This document shows, in pieces, positions 8,381-19,224 of a stretch of DNA of 64,000 nucleotides (positions are counted from its first letter, which is position 1; every line of letters starts with the position of its first letter). The DNA comes from Sphingomonas psychrolutea (GTDB taxonomy: Bacteria; Pseudomonadota; Alphaproteobacteria; Sphingomonadales; Sphingomonadaceae), in contig NZ_BMDW01000011.1 in assembly GCF_014636175.1 (NCBI RefSeq), positions 1 to 64,000 on the forward strand. The letters run 5' to 3'. Both the position numbers and the translations under genes were made by a program. Under the pieces are notes generated by a model. That model searched no databases. It had not been told where the DNA came from and worked only from the letters and a program-made list of their open reading frames with translations.

Positions 8381-11236
8381 TTACATCTTGTACGAAATCC
8401 GGAGATAGCCGAACTGACCCGGCACATCATAGGTGGTGGGATCATAATTCGGGCCGGTGCAGCTGAAGCATGCGGGCGGATCCTGGTTGAAGACGTTGTT
8501 CACACCGACCGTCAGCCCAAGCTTCCGGTCAAACAACGCGTACCCGATCTGCACGTCGCCATAGAACGTGCTTTTTAGTTTTGTGCCGTCGGCCTCACGC
8601 ACGGCGTCGATATAGCGGCCCGTGAACGATGCGCTGAAGCTGTCCATTGCCCAATCCAGCGTGCCATTCCCCTTGAAGCGCGGATAGGATTGGTCGGGGA
8701 AGCCGCGGGTGGTGCCCAGATAATTGGTCGTGGTGAACCCAACTGCGGCCGGGAAAGTCTCGCTATATTTCATCAGGAAGTTGCCGCTGCCGGTCAGTCC
8801 GAAGGTGCCTACGGTCGTCTTCTTGGTGCGGAACGTGGCGATCACGTCGATCCCGCGCGTGCGGATGCTGCCGATATTTTGCAGCTGCGCATTGATCCGC
8901 GAAATCAGGCCGTTGGGCGTGCGCGTGATCGCCGCGCAGCTGAGTGGATCGCCGCTGAAGGCGCAGCGGCTGAGCGTTAGCGATGCGTCGACCGGTGCGA
9001 TCGCATTGTCGACCTTGATGTCATAATAATTGACCTCAAGGCTCAACTGGCTGGCAAAGCCCCGACGCGCCCATGTCGGCGAATAGACGCCGCCGAACAG
9101 CAAGGTCTTTGACGTTTCGGGCCGCAGATTCTGATTGCCGCCGGTCAGGACGCCCAACTGGCCGCCATTCGGCTCCTGATAACTGCCATTGGCGGGCACG
9201 CCATTGGCGGTGCAATTCGCCCGAACGCTGCCGACATTGTTGCGATACGGCGATCCCGCGACGTTGGTGCAGGGGTCGTCGATCGGCGCATCGGCGCGCG
9301 ACGCCGCACCGAACGACTCGCCAATCGCTGGCGCGCGGAATCCGGTCGCGTAGGAACCGCGCAGCAACACGTCGCGCACGGGCTTCCACGTCGCGCTCCC
9401 CGTATAGGTCGTCGTACTGCCGCTGCGCGAGAAGTTCGCATGGCGCACGGCCCCGTCGAGATCGAGCGAATAGAAAAACGGCGTTTGCTTCAAGACCGGC
9501 ACGCGCAGCTCGCCGTAAACTTCGTTCGAAGTGTAGCTGCCGACGGCGGGAAGCGACGGGATGTCCGAGCTCAGCCCGGCCGCCGTGATCGGATCGGGAT
9601 CGAAACTGCCCTTCTGGTAGCGATGTTCATAGCCAACCGCGAAGCCCACCGGTCCGGCCGGCAGTTCGAACAGGTCGCCGCTCAAATTCGCGGTATAGTC
9701 CTGCAGCTCCTGCGCGCTGCGGTTGCGCTCGGTATAGGTGATATAAGCAAGCTGATCGGGCGTGATCGATCCCGCCCCGCCGAAGATGTTCACCGGGACA
9801 CAGGCGCCGGTGCAGTTGGACACGGGCCCCAGCGCGCGGGCCAAATTCGCTGCGTTGACGTTGCCGGTGAAGGACTGTTTGGCATCGTTGAACCCGATGA
9901 CAGCGCTCGCATCCCAATACCATTTGTGCGCGCCGACCGTGAACGACCCGTCGAGGCCGCCCGTGATCGACATGGTGTTCACGTCTTGCGTGTAGGTGCG
10001 CTGCCCGGCCTCGACGAGGCGACGGCGCACCGTCGAATAATTGGCGGGCGGATCGCCCGGATTGCCCGCCGAGAGTGTGCCGAACGGGTTATACGGGTTG
10101 CTCGCATCGATCGTGATCGTGTCGAGCAAATTGCCATTCCCGGCATCCGGACCGATGAACAGGGGCAGGAACGCCGCCTGATTCTGCGATGTCCGGTGCG
10201 AATAGACCGCCTTGACGCGCAAATTGACGCTGGACGACAATTCCTGCTTGATATTGACGAACCCGCCATAGCGTTCCGACGGGGTCAGGAAATAGTTGAA
10301 GGGCGAAAAGTTGAAGCGGGCGGCCGAGGTGAAGTTCGTAAAATCCCCGGTTGCGAGCGTCGGGTCATACACGGGTCGGCGCCCGATGACGGGGGCGCGT
10401 AGCGTCAAGCTCTGCCCGTTGACGTCATACCGCCCGAGCAAAGGTGCGCTGCTGCAGCCGCCAATCGGGTCAGTACAGCTGGTCTGGCCCGGATTGGGAA
10501 ATTGCGAAATCGCGCGGTTGCTCGTGCGCACGGCTTCCTGTTTGACGTAGCTGGCGCCGAACACGATGTTCGTCGTGGCACCGTTAATGCCATAGCTCGC
10601 ATTGTAATCCTGCGTATGGCCATCGCCCTGGCGGAAGGTTCCGAACTGCGCTGACGCCTGCAAGCCCTTCTGACTCGATTTGGTGATGATGTTGACGACG
10701 CCGGCGAGCGCGTCCGATCCATAGAGTGGCGACTGCCCCGATTGCAGGACTTCGATTCGCTCGATCATGTTCGCCGGGATCGTGTTCAAATCGACGGTCG
10801 AGGGAATGCCGCTGGCACTCGCGCCGTTGACGAAGCGCAGCCCGTCGACCAGCACCAGCGTGCGCTTGGCCCCGAGATAGCGCAGATCGATATTCGCCGA
10901 ACCGGCGCCGACGCCGCCGCCATCGGGCGGATTGCCGATATTGCCGCTATTGTTGACCTTCGTGTTGAGGCCGCCTGCGGCGCTCGGCAGGCGTTGGAGG
11001 ATGTCGGCAATGCTGCTGAGGCCGGTTTGATCGAGCGCCGCGCGGTCAAGCGTGGTCACCGGCGAATCCTGATTGAGCGGATCGCGACGAATACGCGATC
11101 CCGTGACGATAATGTCTTCGCCGTCCGCGGTGGCGGTCGCCGGCGCACTGGCGGTTTGCGCCTGTATCGGACTGGCTGTAAAAAGGAGCACGCCGCCAGT
11201 AAGAAGGCAGGACGACAGAAGTGCAGATCTCGTCAT
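8381..11236 (-). CDS. TonB-dependent outer-membrane receptor
   Basis: A 951-residue receptor: signal peptide ending SPIQAQT, a TonB-box-like DGEDIIVTGSRI, a plug domain (RRDPLNQDSPVTTLDRAALDQ ... YGSDALAGVVNIITK) and a long beta-barrel. It belongs to the large group typical of sphingomonads with glycine/serine-rich plug sequences; the ligand is not predictable. A strong AAGGGGAA ribosome site precedes the ATG. It is divergent from the small exported protein at 11521 and precedes the orphan 2Fe-2S gene by 83 bp on the same strand, so co-transcription is possible. Confidence 0.93.
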   Translation of the reverse strand: MTRSALLSSCLLTGGVLLFTASPIQAQTASAPATATADGEDIIVTGSRIRRDPLNQDSPVTTLDRAALDQTGLSSIADILQRLPSAAGGLNTKVNNSGNIGNPPDGGGVGAGSANIDLRYLGAKRTLVLVDGLRFVNGASASGIPSTVDLNTIPANMIERIEVLQSGQSPLYGSDALAGVVNIITKSSQKGLQASAQFGTFRQGDGHTQDYNASYGINGATTNIVFGASYVKQEAVRTSNRAISQFPNPGQTSCTDPIGGCSSAPLLGRYDVNGQSLTLRAPVIGRRPVYDPTLATGDFTNFTSAARFNFSPFNYFLTPSERYGGFVNIKQELSSSVNLRVKAVYSHRTSQNQAAFLPLFIGPDAGNGNLLDTITIDASNPYNPFGTLSAGNPGDPPANYSTVRRRLVEAGQRTYTQDVNTMSITGGLDGSFTVGAHKWYWDASAVIGFNDAKQSFTGNVNAANLARALGPVSNCTGACVPVNIFGGAGSITPDQLAYITYTERNRSAQELQDYTANLSGDLFELPAGPVGFAVGYEHRYQKGSFDPDPITAAGLSSDIPSLPAVGSYTSNEVYGELRVPVLKQTPFFYSLDLDGAVRHANFSRSGSTTTYTGSATWKPVRDVLLRGSYATGFRAPAIGESFGAASRADAPIDDPCTNVAGSPYRNNVGSVRANCTANGVPANGSYQEPNGGQLGVLTGGNQNLRPETSKTLLFGGVYSPTWARRGFASQLSLEVNYYDIKVDNAIAPVDASLTLSRCAFSGDPLSCAAITRTPNGLISRINAQLQNIGSIRTRGIDVIATFRTKKTTVGTFGLTGSGNFLMKYSETFPAAVGFTTTNYLGTTRGFPDQSYPRFKGNGTLDWAMDSFSASFTGRYIDAVREADGTKLKSTFYGDVQIGYALFDRKLGLTVGVNNVFNQDPPACFSCTGPNYDPTTYDVPGQFGYLRISYKM

Positions 11237-11520
11237 TATTGTTCCCCTTATAGGACATCATGTTTCGCCGATTTTGCACCGTTGCCAACCCCCCGGAATG
11301 CTATTTGCGTGGTGGCTTCCACTATCGTTACGCAGTGTTGCTGTATTGCAACGGATCATCGTTATTGGGCCGGAATGATCCAGTGGCATGCGACGCTACC
11401 GAACACGCTCTCGGCTGGCCGGCGTTGGGATATGGCTTCGGCTCAAGGGGTAGCAGGATTGCCCGCGTCTCAACCCCGACATATGAAGGTAGCGCCCACC
11501 CCGACGCCCGGAGACCGGTT

Positions 11521-12075
11521 TTGCGCGATCTGACGATCCTTCTCGCTCTCCTCGCCGCACCCGCTCTAGCGGCGGACAAAGATGCAGGGGCCGCGGCACT
11601 GCTGGCACAGACCGCAGGGCGCTGGCAGGGTGAACTGCAATATCGTGATTATCAGTCGAACACTTGGCAAGGCCTGCCGATGACGGTCACGATCGTGGCT
11701 CAGCCCGATCAAGTGACGACGATCCGCACCGCGCAATATGACGACGGGCCCAAGACCGGGATCGTCACGATCACCACGGTTAATGCAGTCGATCCCGCCG
11801 CGGCGACGGTGCGCTACGCAAGTTTCCGCCGTTCCCGCGCGACCGACGTCGGCGTGGAGAAAATCGTCAAGGTCGAGCCGGGCGCGGATGTATCGCACTG
11901 GACGATCGTCACCACCGAAACGCGCACGGACGGTGATCAGATTGCCGAGGTGCGCGAAACCACCACGCGCGACGGCGATGCGATGACGACGCTGAAAGAG
12001 GTCAATCCGGTGGACGACGGTCAGGACGTCTGGCTGCCGCGAAATCGCTCGGTGCTGCGGCGGGTCGGGGCGTAA
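11521..12075 (+). CDS. Small exported protein of unknown function
   Basis: A 184-residue protein with signal peptide LRDLTILLALLAAPALAA and a beta-rich mature part (GRWQGELQYRDYQSN ... TVTIVAQPDQVTTIRTAQY) that could be a lipocalin-like or similar small barrel. I do not recognise the family. The frame is open further upstream, but a TTG at 11521 preceded by GGAGA with proper spacing puts the signal peptide exactly at the N terminus, so it was chosen as start. Divergent from the TonB receptor. Confidence 0.65.
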   Translation: MRDLTILLALLAAPALAADKDAGAAALLAQTAGRWQGELQYRDYQSNTWQGLPMTVTIVAQPDQVTTIRTAQYDDGPKTGIVTITTVNAVDPAAATVRYASFRRSRATDVGVEKIVKVEPGADVSHWTIVTTETRTDGDQIAEVRETTTRDGDAMTTLKEVNPVDDGQDVWLPRNRSVLRRVGA

Positions 12076-12296
12076 CACATACCCGGCAGGCGGCGCTGTC
12101 CTACACGCGTGCCTTCTGTCATCCTCGCGGCGGCTCTTTCACACCGTCGGGACACACCCCCCGCATGCGCCGCAGGACCATTGGGCGCGTGCGTTCCGGT
12201 GCGGCCAGACGCATTCCATGCAGGCGACCTGGCCGCTGATTACGACCGTTCTATCCCTAAACTTAGCCTAAACTTCCGCGACAGCGCGCCGAAAAA

Positions 12297-13058
12297 TCAT
12301 GCGCGCCAGCCGGTATCGATCTTGTCGACCAGGCGTACCATCGCGGCGAAATCCGCGGCACCCGCGCCGCCCGGCACCTGCGCCATGTGCAGATCGCGCT
12401 GATGCACCTTGACCACTGCGTCCGACACTTCCAGCGGCGTCCCCATCGAACAGGTCGCGATCTGGATCTCGCATGCGCGTTGCAGCGACCAATGCTTGAT
12501 GAACGCCTCGGGCAGCGTCTTGCCCATCACCAATATGCCGTGATTGCGCAGCAGCATGACGCGCTTGTCGCCGAGATGCTCGAGCAAGCGGGTGCCCTCT
12601 TCGTCGCGCACCGTCACGCCTTCGAAATCATGGTATGCGATTTGGCCGGCGAAATTGCAGGCGTAGAAATTGGTTGGCCGCAAGCCACCCTCGACCGAAC
12701 TAACCGCCATCCCCGCCGTCGTGTGCGTGTGCATGATGCAATGCGCATCGGGCAAATGGCGGTGGAACAGCGCATGTTGCACGAAGCCGGCACGGTTCAC
12801 CGGGTAGGGCGAGTCGTCAAGCTTGTTACCGTCGATATCGATCTTGACCAGGCTCGATGCCGTCACTTCGCTGAAGTGCAGCCCGAAGGGATTGATCAGG
12901 AATGCACCATCCTCGCCCGGGATTTTCAGCGTGATGTGGTTGTAGATCATCTCTGACCAACCGAGCATCGCGAACACGCGGTAGCAGGCGGCGAGCTGCT
13001 GGCGCGTCTCCCATTCGGCTTCGGTCATCTGCGACGGGCTGACAGCGGCGGTGGCCAT
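12297..13058 (-). CDS. Class II aldolase/adducin family protein
   Basis: A 253-residue member of the zinc-dependent class II aldolase / adducin head family. The metal-binding HTH motif in CIMHTHTTAG and a further His in LLRNHGILV are visible; these bind the divalent metal in fuculose aldolase relatives. In acyl-CoA clusters this family often acts as an aldolase or decarboxylase of unknown substrate. Start ATG at 13058 after AGGAGA. It lies downstream of and on the same strand as the racemase and glutaryl-CoA dehydrogenase genes, with a 70-bp gap. Confidence 0.85.
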   Translation of the reverse strand: MATAAVSPSQMTEAEWETRQQLAACYRVFAMLGWSEMIYNHITLKIPGEDGAFLINPFGLHFSEVTASSLVKIDIDGNKLDDSPYPVNRAGFVQHALFHRHLPDAHCIMHTHTTAGMAVSSVEGGLRPTNFYACNFAGQIAYHDFEGVTVRDEEGTRLLEHLGDKRVMLLRNHGILVMGKTLPEAFIKHWSLQRACEIQIATCSMGTPLEVSDAVVKVHQRDLHMAQVPGGAGAADFAAMVRLVDKIDTGWRA

Positions 13059-13128
13059 AACGCTTCTCCTGATCGGGTCTTTGGCGACATTATCGCATGA
13101 TCGGTATGGTCGCGCAAACCCGCTTGCG

Positions 13129-14249
13129 TCAGGTAAGCGCGGCGATCTCGGCGGCACTCAGCCCTGCTTCGGCGAGGATCGCCGCGCCGTCTTCGACAAT
13201 GCCCATGCGCGGCGGCACCGTGCCGCTGACCGAGTAACGCGGGGCAGGGGCCGGCTGTGTAATGTCGCCAGCGGTGACGAAGGTGCCGCGCGCGACATTG
13301 TGCGGGTGCTGCGTCGCCTCCTCGAAGCCGAGCACCGGCGCGACACAGGCCTCATGCCCCGCGAACGCCGCAACCCAATCGTCGCGGTCGCGTTGCTTGA
13401 AGCGATAGGCCAGTTCCTGCTTGAGCCGGGGCCAGACAGCGGGCGCGAATTGCGCGTCCCATTCGGCGCCGTCGAGCGCCATCACGCGGCGCAAAGCGGC
13501 ATAGAATTGCGGCTCGATCGCGCCGACCGCGAGCCATTTGCCGTCGGCGGTCTCATAGCTGTCATAGAAATGCGCGCCGCCGTCGAGCAAATTGGTGCCG
13601 CGTGCATCGCGCCAGCGGCCTTGCCCGCGCATGCCCCAGATCATCGTCGTCAGCACCGCCGACCCATCGGTCATCGCGCAATCGACCACTTGGCCGACCC
13701 CCGTCGCCTGCGCTTGCAGGATCGCGGCGAGCATCCCGAAGGCGAGCATCATCCCGCCCCCGCCGAAATCACCGAGCAAATTGATCGGCGCAACGGGCTT
13801 CCCGCCCGCCACGCCCAGTGCGTGGAGCGTCCCCGAAATGGCGATATAGTCGATGTCATGCCCCGGTTCGGCGGCAAGCGGGCCGGTCTGGCCCCACCCA
13901 GTCATTCGGCCGAACACGAGCCTGGGGTTGGCGCCGATCAGCACATCCGGTCCGAGTCCGAGTCGCTCCATGACGCCGGGGCGGAAGCCCTCGATCAACC
14001 CGTCGCACGTCGCCGCGATCCGGCGGACGGCGGCGACCGCTTCGGGCCGCTTCAGATCGAGCGTGATCGTTCGGCGCGATCGCAGCAGCGGATCGCGCGC
14101 ATCGTCGGTCACCCCGCTGCCGCCGCCCGGCCGCACGACGCGGATCACCTCGGCGCCGTGATCGGCGAGCATCATCCCGCAAAACGGGCCGGGACCGATC
14201 CCCGCCAATTCGAGGATGCGCAGGCCGGACAGCGGGGCAGGGGCGGTCA

Positions 14250-14250
<1 letters not shown>
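13129..14250 (-). CDS. CaiB/BaiF family alpha-methylacyl-CoA racemase
   Basis: A 373-residue family III CoA-transferase fold protein. The racemase catalytic pair is present: His131 in PGHDIDYIA and Asp161 in LGDFGGGG, matching His126 and Asp156 of the mycobacterial racemase, together with the N-terminal ELAGIGPGPFCGMMLAD. It should interconvert R and S 2-methylacyl-CoA esters so that branched chains can enter beta-oxidation. Its ATG overlaps the stop of the upstream dehydrogenase (TGATG), so the two are translationally coupled. A true CoA-transferase is less likely given these residues. Confidence 0.85.
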
Positions 14251-15434
<1,184 letters not shown>

Positions 15435-15470
15435 GAAAAGCTCCAGAAACTACGGATAGGTGGCGTCGGG

Positions 15471-16715
15471 CTATTGCCCCAGCACGCGATCGTCGAACAG
15501 CCCAAAGGCGAGCGTCGACGCATAATATCCGATCGCGCGTTCGCGGGACATGGTGCTTGCCCATTTGCGCATGTCGAACGCGGCGTTTTGCATCGCCATC
15601 AACGCCTGCGACGCGACCAGCGGATCGACCGGGCGGATCGATCCTTCGGCAATACCGTCACTCATCGTGCCGGCAAAACGCCGTGCGATCCGGTTTGAGC
15701 GATCGACCATCGCGCGCCGTGCGTCGCCCGGCAGACCGGACAGCGCAGTGGTGCGCAGCAACGGCCCGCGTTCGGAGAATTGCACGTCGAGCAGCGTGGC
15801 GATCGTCCCCGACAGCCGCTCCCAATGCGATCCGCCGCGCTCATCCGAGAGCCGCTGGGCGTCGGCAACGGTGTCAAGGCTGCGCTTGTAACATGCCAGC
15901 ACGAGATCATCCTTGGCGTCGAGATGGTGGTAGAAGCTCCCTTTGGTCACGTTGAGCTCGGACGCGATCTTCTGCACCGATGCGCCGCGATAGCCGAGTT
16001 CGTTGATCAGCCGTGTCGCCGCCAGCAGAAACGCCTCGCGGCCGGGCTCGGGTTCGTCATGCGCAAGATCGATCAGCGTCGGGTTCCAGCGCGCGTCGCG
16101 CCCGGCAATGCCGTGCGCGAACACGTCCATCAGCCGCTCCTCGACGCGGTCATATTGGTCGGGCTCGTAGCGGTTGAGCCACACCGGCAGCCAGAAGGTG
16201 TTTTCGAGCAGGACATGCGCGCGCCCGCCGTGAAGATCGGTCTGCGCGCGGTTGGTGGCGGGGCCCCACAGGCTGCGCGTCTTTCGGAATACCTCGCGCC
16301 ACCCCGTCATCAACCGGCCCAGCACCGGGTCTTCCATCGCGCGCAGATCGGAAAGGATCGCGAACGGCGTCTCCTCGCCGCGCTGAATCCGCGCGAGCCG
16401 GATCATGTTGAGTGACAGATACTTTGCGACACGTGCCTGTGGCGTCGCTTCGGCCAGCGACTCGTCGAGCATCGCAAGCAGCTTTTCGAGCGTATATTCG
16501 AAACACGCCGCCGCGAGGTCTTCCTTGCGCTTGAAATAATAGGTTACGCTGGTCGTGTTGAGCCCGACCCGGCGCGCGACATCGGCGAAGGTCATGCCCT
16601 TGGCACTCTGTTCGTTGATCGCTTCGGCCGCCGCCGCCAAAATCGCGTCGCGCTTGGCGCGGAAGCGCTTGGTGCTGGTATCTTCCTCCAGCGGGATCGT
16701 TGCAATGGCCTCCAT
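15471..16715 (-). CDS. Tandem TetR family transcriptional regulator (two DNA-binding domains in one chain)
   Basis: A 414-residue protein carrying two complete TetR_N helix-turn-helix domains: residues about 18-70 (TFADVARRVGLNTTSVTYYF) and 224-275 (ASVQKIASELNVTKGSFYHH), each followed by its own all-helical ligand-type region. Single TetR proteins are about 200 residues, so this is a fusion of two repressor-like units, able to form a pseudo-dimer by itself. It is transcribed divergently from the acyl-CoA dehydrogenase operon at 16859 and lies 36 bp upstream of gcdH on the same strand. Control of one or both units is inferred from position. Confidence 0.88.
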   Translation of the reverse strand: MEAIATIPLEEDTSTKRFRAKRDAILAAAAEAINEQSAKGMTFADVARRVGLNTTSVTYYFKRKEDLAAACFEYTLEKLLAMLDESLAEATPQARVAKYLSLNMIRLARIQRGEETPFAILSDLRAMEDPVLGRLMTGWREVFRKTRSLWGPATNRAQTDLHGGRAHVLLENTFWLPVWLNRYEPDQYDRVEERLMDVFAHGIAGRDARWNPTLIDLAHDEPEPGREAFLLAATRLINELGYRGASVQKIASELNVTKGSFYHHLDAKDDLVLACYKRSLDTVADAQRLSDERGGSHWERLSGTIATLLDVQFSERGPLLRTTALSGLPGDARRAMVDRSNRIARRFAGTMSDGIAEGSIRPVDPLVASQALMAMQNAAFDMRKWASTMSRERAIGYYASTLAFGLFDDRVLGQ

Positions 16716-16763
16716 GGCGAAACTGTAACATCATCTTTTAGAAGAAACAGTCCTTTTCGGGCG

Positions 16764-16780
16764 CACGCGTAATGCGCGTG
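16764..16780. promoter_or_regulatory. Candidate operator palindrome between the tandem-TetR gene and the acyl-CoA dehydrogenase operon
   Basis: CACGCG-TAATG-CGCGTG is a perfect 6-bp inverted repeat with 5-nt spacer lying mid-way in the 143-bp divergent intergenic region. TetR family regulators often bind such sites in the promoter shared with the regulated operon. Binding is inferred only from position and symmetry. Confidence 0.45.
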
Positions 16781-16858
16781 TTTTGATCGCCAAAGTCGCT
16801 TTACCGAAAACGCGGTACGGTCTAACGACCCGTGCAACAGCAGATTTGGAGAGCGGCG

Positions 16859-18142
16859 ATGGACTTCACACTCAGCGAACGCGAAAGCTATTTCCGGGAC
16901 CGCGTGCGGACGTTCATCGACCAGAATATCCGGCCCCGGCAGGCCGACTTCGACGAACAGCATCACGAAGGCGATCGCTGGAAAGTGATCCCGGTGATTG
17001 AAGAGATGAAGGACAAGGCCAAGAAAGCCGGTCTGTGGAATTTCTTCATGCCGCCGCATTCGGGCCAGACGCATGTCGACGACAGCTTCGAATTCGAAGG
17101 CACGCAGCTCACCAATCTCGAATATGCGCTGTGCGCCGAGGAGATGGGCAAGGTCGGCTGGGCGAGCGAGTGTTTCAACTGCTCGGCCCCCGACACCGGC
17201 AATATGGAAGTGCTTCACCGCTACGGCACGCGCGAGCACAAGGAAAAGTGGCTGCGCCCGCTGATGCACGGCGAGATCCGCTCGGTGTTCCTGATGACCG
17301 AGCCTGCGGTCGCCTCCTCCGACGCGACGAACATCGAGACGAGCATCGTGCGCGATGGCGATCATTATGTCATCAACGGCACCAAATGGTGGTCGTCGGG
17401 CGTGGGCGATCCGCGCTGCAAGATCGGCATCCTGATGGGCAAGACCAACCCCGATGCCTCGCGCCACAGCCAGCAGAGCCAGATCCTCGTCCCGATGGAC
17501 ACGCCGGGCGTGACGATCAAGCGCATGCTCTCGGTCTATGGCTATGACCATGCGCCGCACGGGCACGGCGAAGTGGTGCTCGAAAATGTCCGCGTGCCGG
17601 TCGAAAATTTGCTGCTGGGCGAGGGCCGTGGTTTCGAAATCGCGCAAGGCCGGCTCGGGCCGGGGCGCATCCACCACTGCATGCGCACGATCGGCGTTGC
17701 CGAAACCGCGATCGAGGCGATGGCCAAGCGTCTGCTGACACGGGTCGCCTTCGGCAAACGCATCGCCGATTTCTCGGTGTGGGAGGAGCGCATCGCGCGC
17801 GCCCGGATCGATATCGAAATGACACGTTTGTTGTGCCTCAAGGCCGCCGACATGATGGACCGCGCTGGCAACAAGTCGGCGCAGCAGGAAATCGCGATGA
17901 TCAAGGTGCAAGCGCCGCTGATGGCGCTGTCGATCCTCGACGATGCGATTCAGGCGCATGGCGGCGGCGGCGTTTCGGGCGATTTCCGCCTGGCGCACGA
18001 TTGGGCGGCGATGCGCACGCTGCGCTTTGCCGACGGTCCCGATGAAGTCCACAACCGCGCGATCGCCCGCAACGAGTTCGGCAAGTACGCCGAGTATAAG
18101 GCGGATCGCGTGTCGAGCGGTGATCTGGCGGCCACCCGGTGA
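16859..18142 (+). CDS. Acyl-CoA dehydrogenase of the ACAD10/ACAD11 type
   Basis: A 427-residue dehydrogenase whose internal sequence matches the ACAD domain of ACAD10/11 and its bacterial relatives: [46 protein letters not shown] and [13 protein letters not shown]. In the position of the usual C-terminal catalytic Glu it has Asp392 in ADGPDEVH. In mammals and in the Pseudomonas levulinate pathway such enzymes act with a kinase of the APH fold to remove a phosphorylated 4-hydroxyl group from acyl-CoA; the kinase-like gene is two genes downstream here. Start ATG after GGAGAG; its stop overlaps the next start (GTGA). Confidence 0.88.
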   Translation: MDFTLSERESYFRDRVRTFIDQNIRPRQADFDEQHHEGDRWKVIPVIEEMKDKAKKAGLWNFFMPPHSGQTHVDDSFEFEGTQLTNLEYALCAEEMGKVGWASECFNCSAPDTGNMEVLHRYGTREHKEKWLRPLMHGEIRSVFLMTEPAVASSDATNIETSIVRDGDHYVINGTKWWSSGVGDPRCKIGILMGKTNPDASRHSQQSQILVPMDTPGVTIKRMLSVYGYDHAPHGHGEVVLENVRVPVENLLLGEGRGFEIAQGRLGPGRIHHCMRTIGVAETAIEAMAKRLLTRVAFGKRIADFSVWEERIARARIDIEMTRLLCLKAADMMDRAGNKSAQQEIAMIKVQAPLMALSILDDAIQAHGGGGVSGDFRLAHDWAAMRTLRFADGPDEVHNRAIARNEFGKYAEYKADRVSSGDLAATR

Positions 18143-19224
18143 AGGCTGCAGTTTTATACGCGCCCAAGTCGGAACTGGTGATCGAGGACATCGCGATCTC
18201 CGTTCCCGGCCCGCGCGAGGTGCTAATCCGCACCGTCGCGTGCGGGGTTTGCCGGTCCGACCTCCATTTCATTGATGGCGCCTTTCCGCATCCAATGCCG
18301 ACGGTGCCGGGGCATGAAGCGGCCGGGATCGTCGAGGCGGTCGGGTCGGACGTCGCGCATTTAAAGGTCGGCGATCATGTCATCACCTTCTTCACGGTGT
18401 TTTGCGGCGCCTGCGAGATGTGCATCACCGGACGTCCCTCGCTCTGCATCGATCCGTCGACACGACGCGCGAAGGGCGCGCCGCCGCGTCTGAACTTGAA
18501 GGACGGCACTCCGCTCGCGCCGTTCCTGAACCTCTCGGCCTTTGCCGAGATGATGCTGGTGCATGAAAATGCCTGCGTTGCGATCGACAAGGCCATGCCG
18601 CTCGACCGCGCCGCCTTGCTCGGTTGCGCGGTAATTACTGGCGCGGGCGCGATCTTCAACGACAGCCAGTTGCGCCCCGGTGAAACCGTCGCCGTGATCG
18701 GTTGTGGCGGCATTGGCCTTGCCGCGATCAACGCCGCCAAGATCGCGGGGGCAGGGCAAATCATCGCGATCGATCCCGTCGCCGACAAGCGCGCGCTGGC
18801 CGAGAAGCTCGGTGCGACGCATTCGCTTGATTCGAGCGACCCGGACCTTGCCAAGAAGGTTGCGGGGCTGACTGCGGGTGGTGTGCATTACGCGATCGAA
18901 GCAGTCGGGCGGCCCGAAACGGCCGAGCTCGCCTGGACGATCCTGCGGCGTGGCGGGACTGCCACGATCCTCGGCATGATCGCGCCGGGTGGAGAGGTGA
19001 AAATCGCAGGGCCCACCTTCCTGACCGGCAAGAAGCTGCAAGGCTCGCTGCTCGGCTCGACGCGCTTCCCGATCGACATGCCACGGCTGGTGCGGCTCTA
19101 TCTCGACGGCAAGCTCGATCTCGACACGATGGTGGCGGAACGGATCAAGCTTGAGGACGTCAATGACGCCTTCGCCAAGCTCCGCACCGGCGACACGGTG
19201 CGCTCGGTGATCGAGTTCGCATGA
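18139..19224 (+). CDS. Zinc-dependent alcohol dehydrogenase (MDR family)
   Basis: A 361-residue medium-chain dehydrogenase. The catalytic zinc ligands appear in CGVCRSD and [12 protein letters not shown], the structural zinc loop in [15 protein letters not shown], and the NAD(P) Rossmann motif in [10 protein letters not shown]. It should oxidise an alcohol (possibly a hydroxyacyl group or its reduced product) to a carbonyl. Start GTG at 18139 overlaps the upstream stop; its end overlaps the kinase-like gene (ATGA). This places it as an internal gene of one operon running from 16859 to 23564. Confidence 0.9.
   Translation: MKAAVLYAPKSELVIEDIAISVPGPREVLIRTVACGVCRSDLHFIDGAFPHPMPTVPGHEAAGIVEAVGSDVAHLKVGDHVITFFTVFCGACEMCITGRPSLCIDPSTRRAKGAPPRLNLKDGTPLAPFLNLSAFAEMMLVHENACVAIDKAMPLDRAALLGCAVITGAGAIFNDSQLRPGETVAVIGCGGIGLAAINAAKIAGAGQIIAIDPVADKRALAEKLGATHSLDSSDPDLAKKVAGLTAGGVHYAIEAVGRPETAELAWTILRRGGTATILGMIAPGGEVKIAGPTFLTGKKLQGSLLGSTRFPIDMPRLVRLYLDGKLDLDTMVAERIKLEDVNDAFAKLRTGDTVRSVIEFA

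Noticed and set aside
12076-12296. Spacer after the small exported protein
   Set aside because: I looked for an RNA, terminator or small gene and saw no convincing structure or motif.
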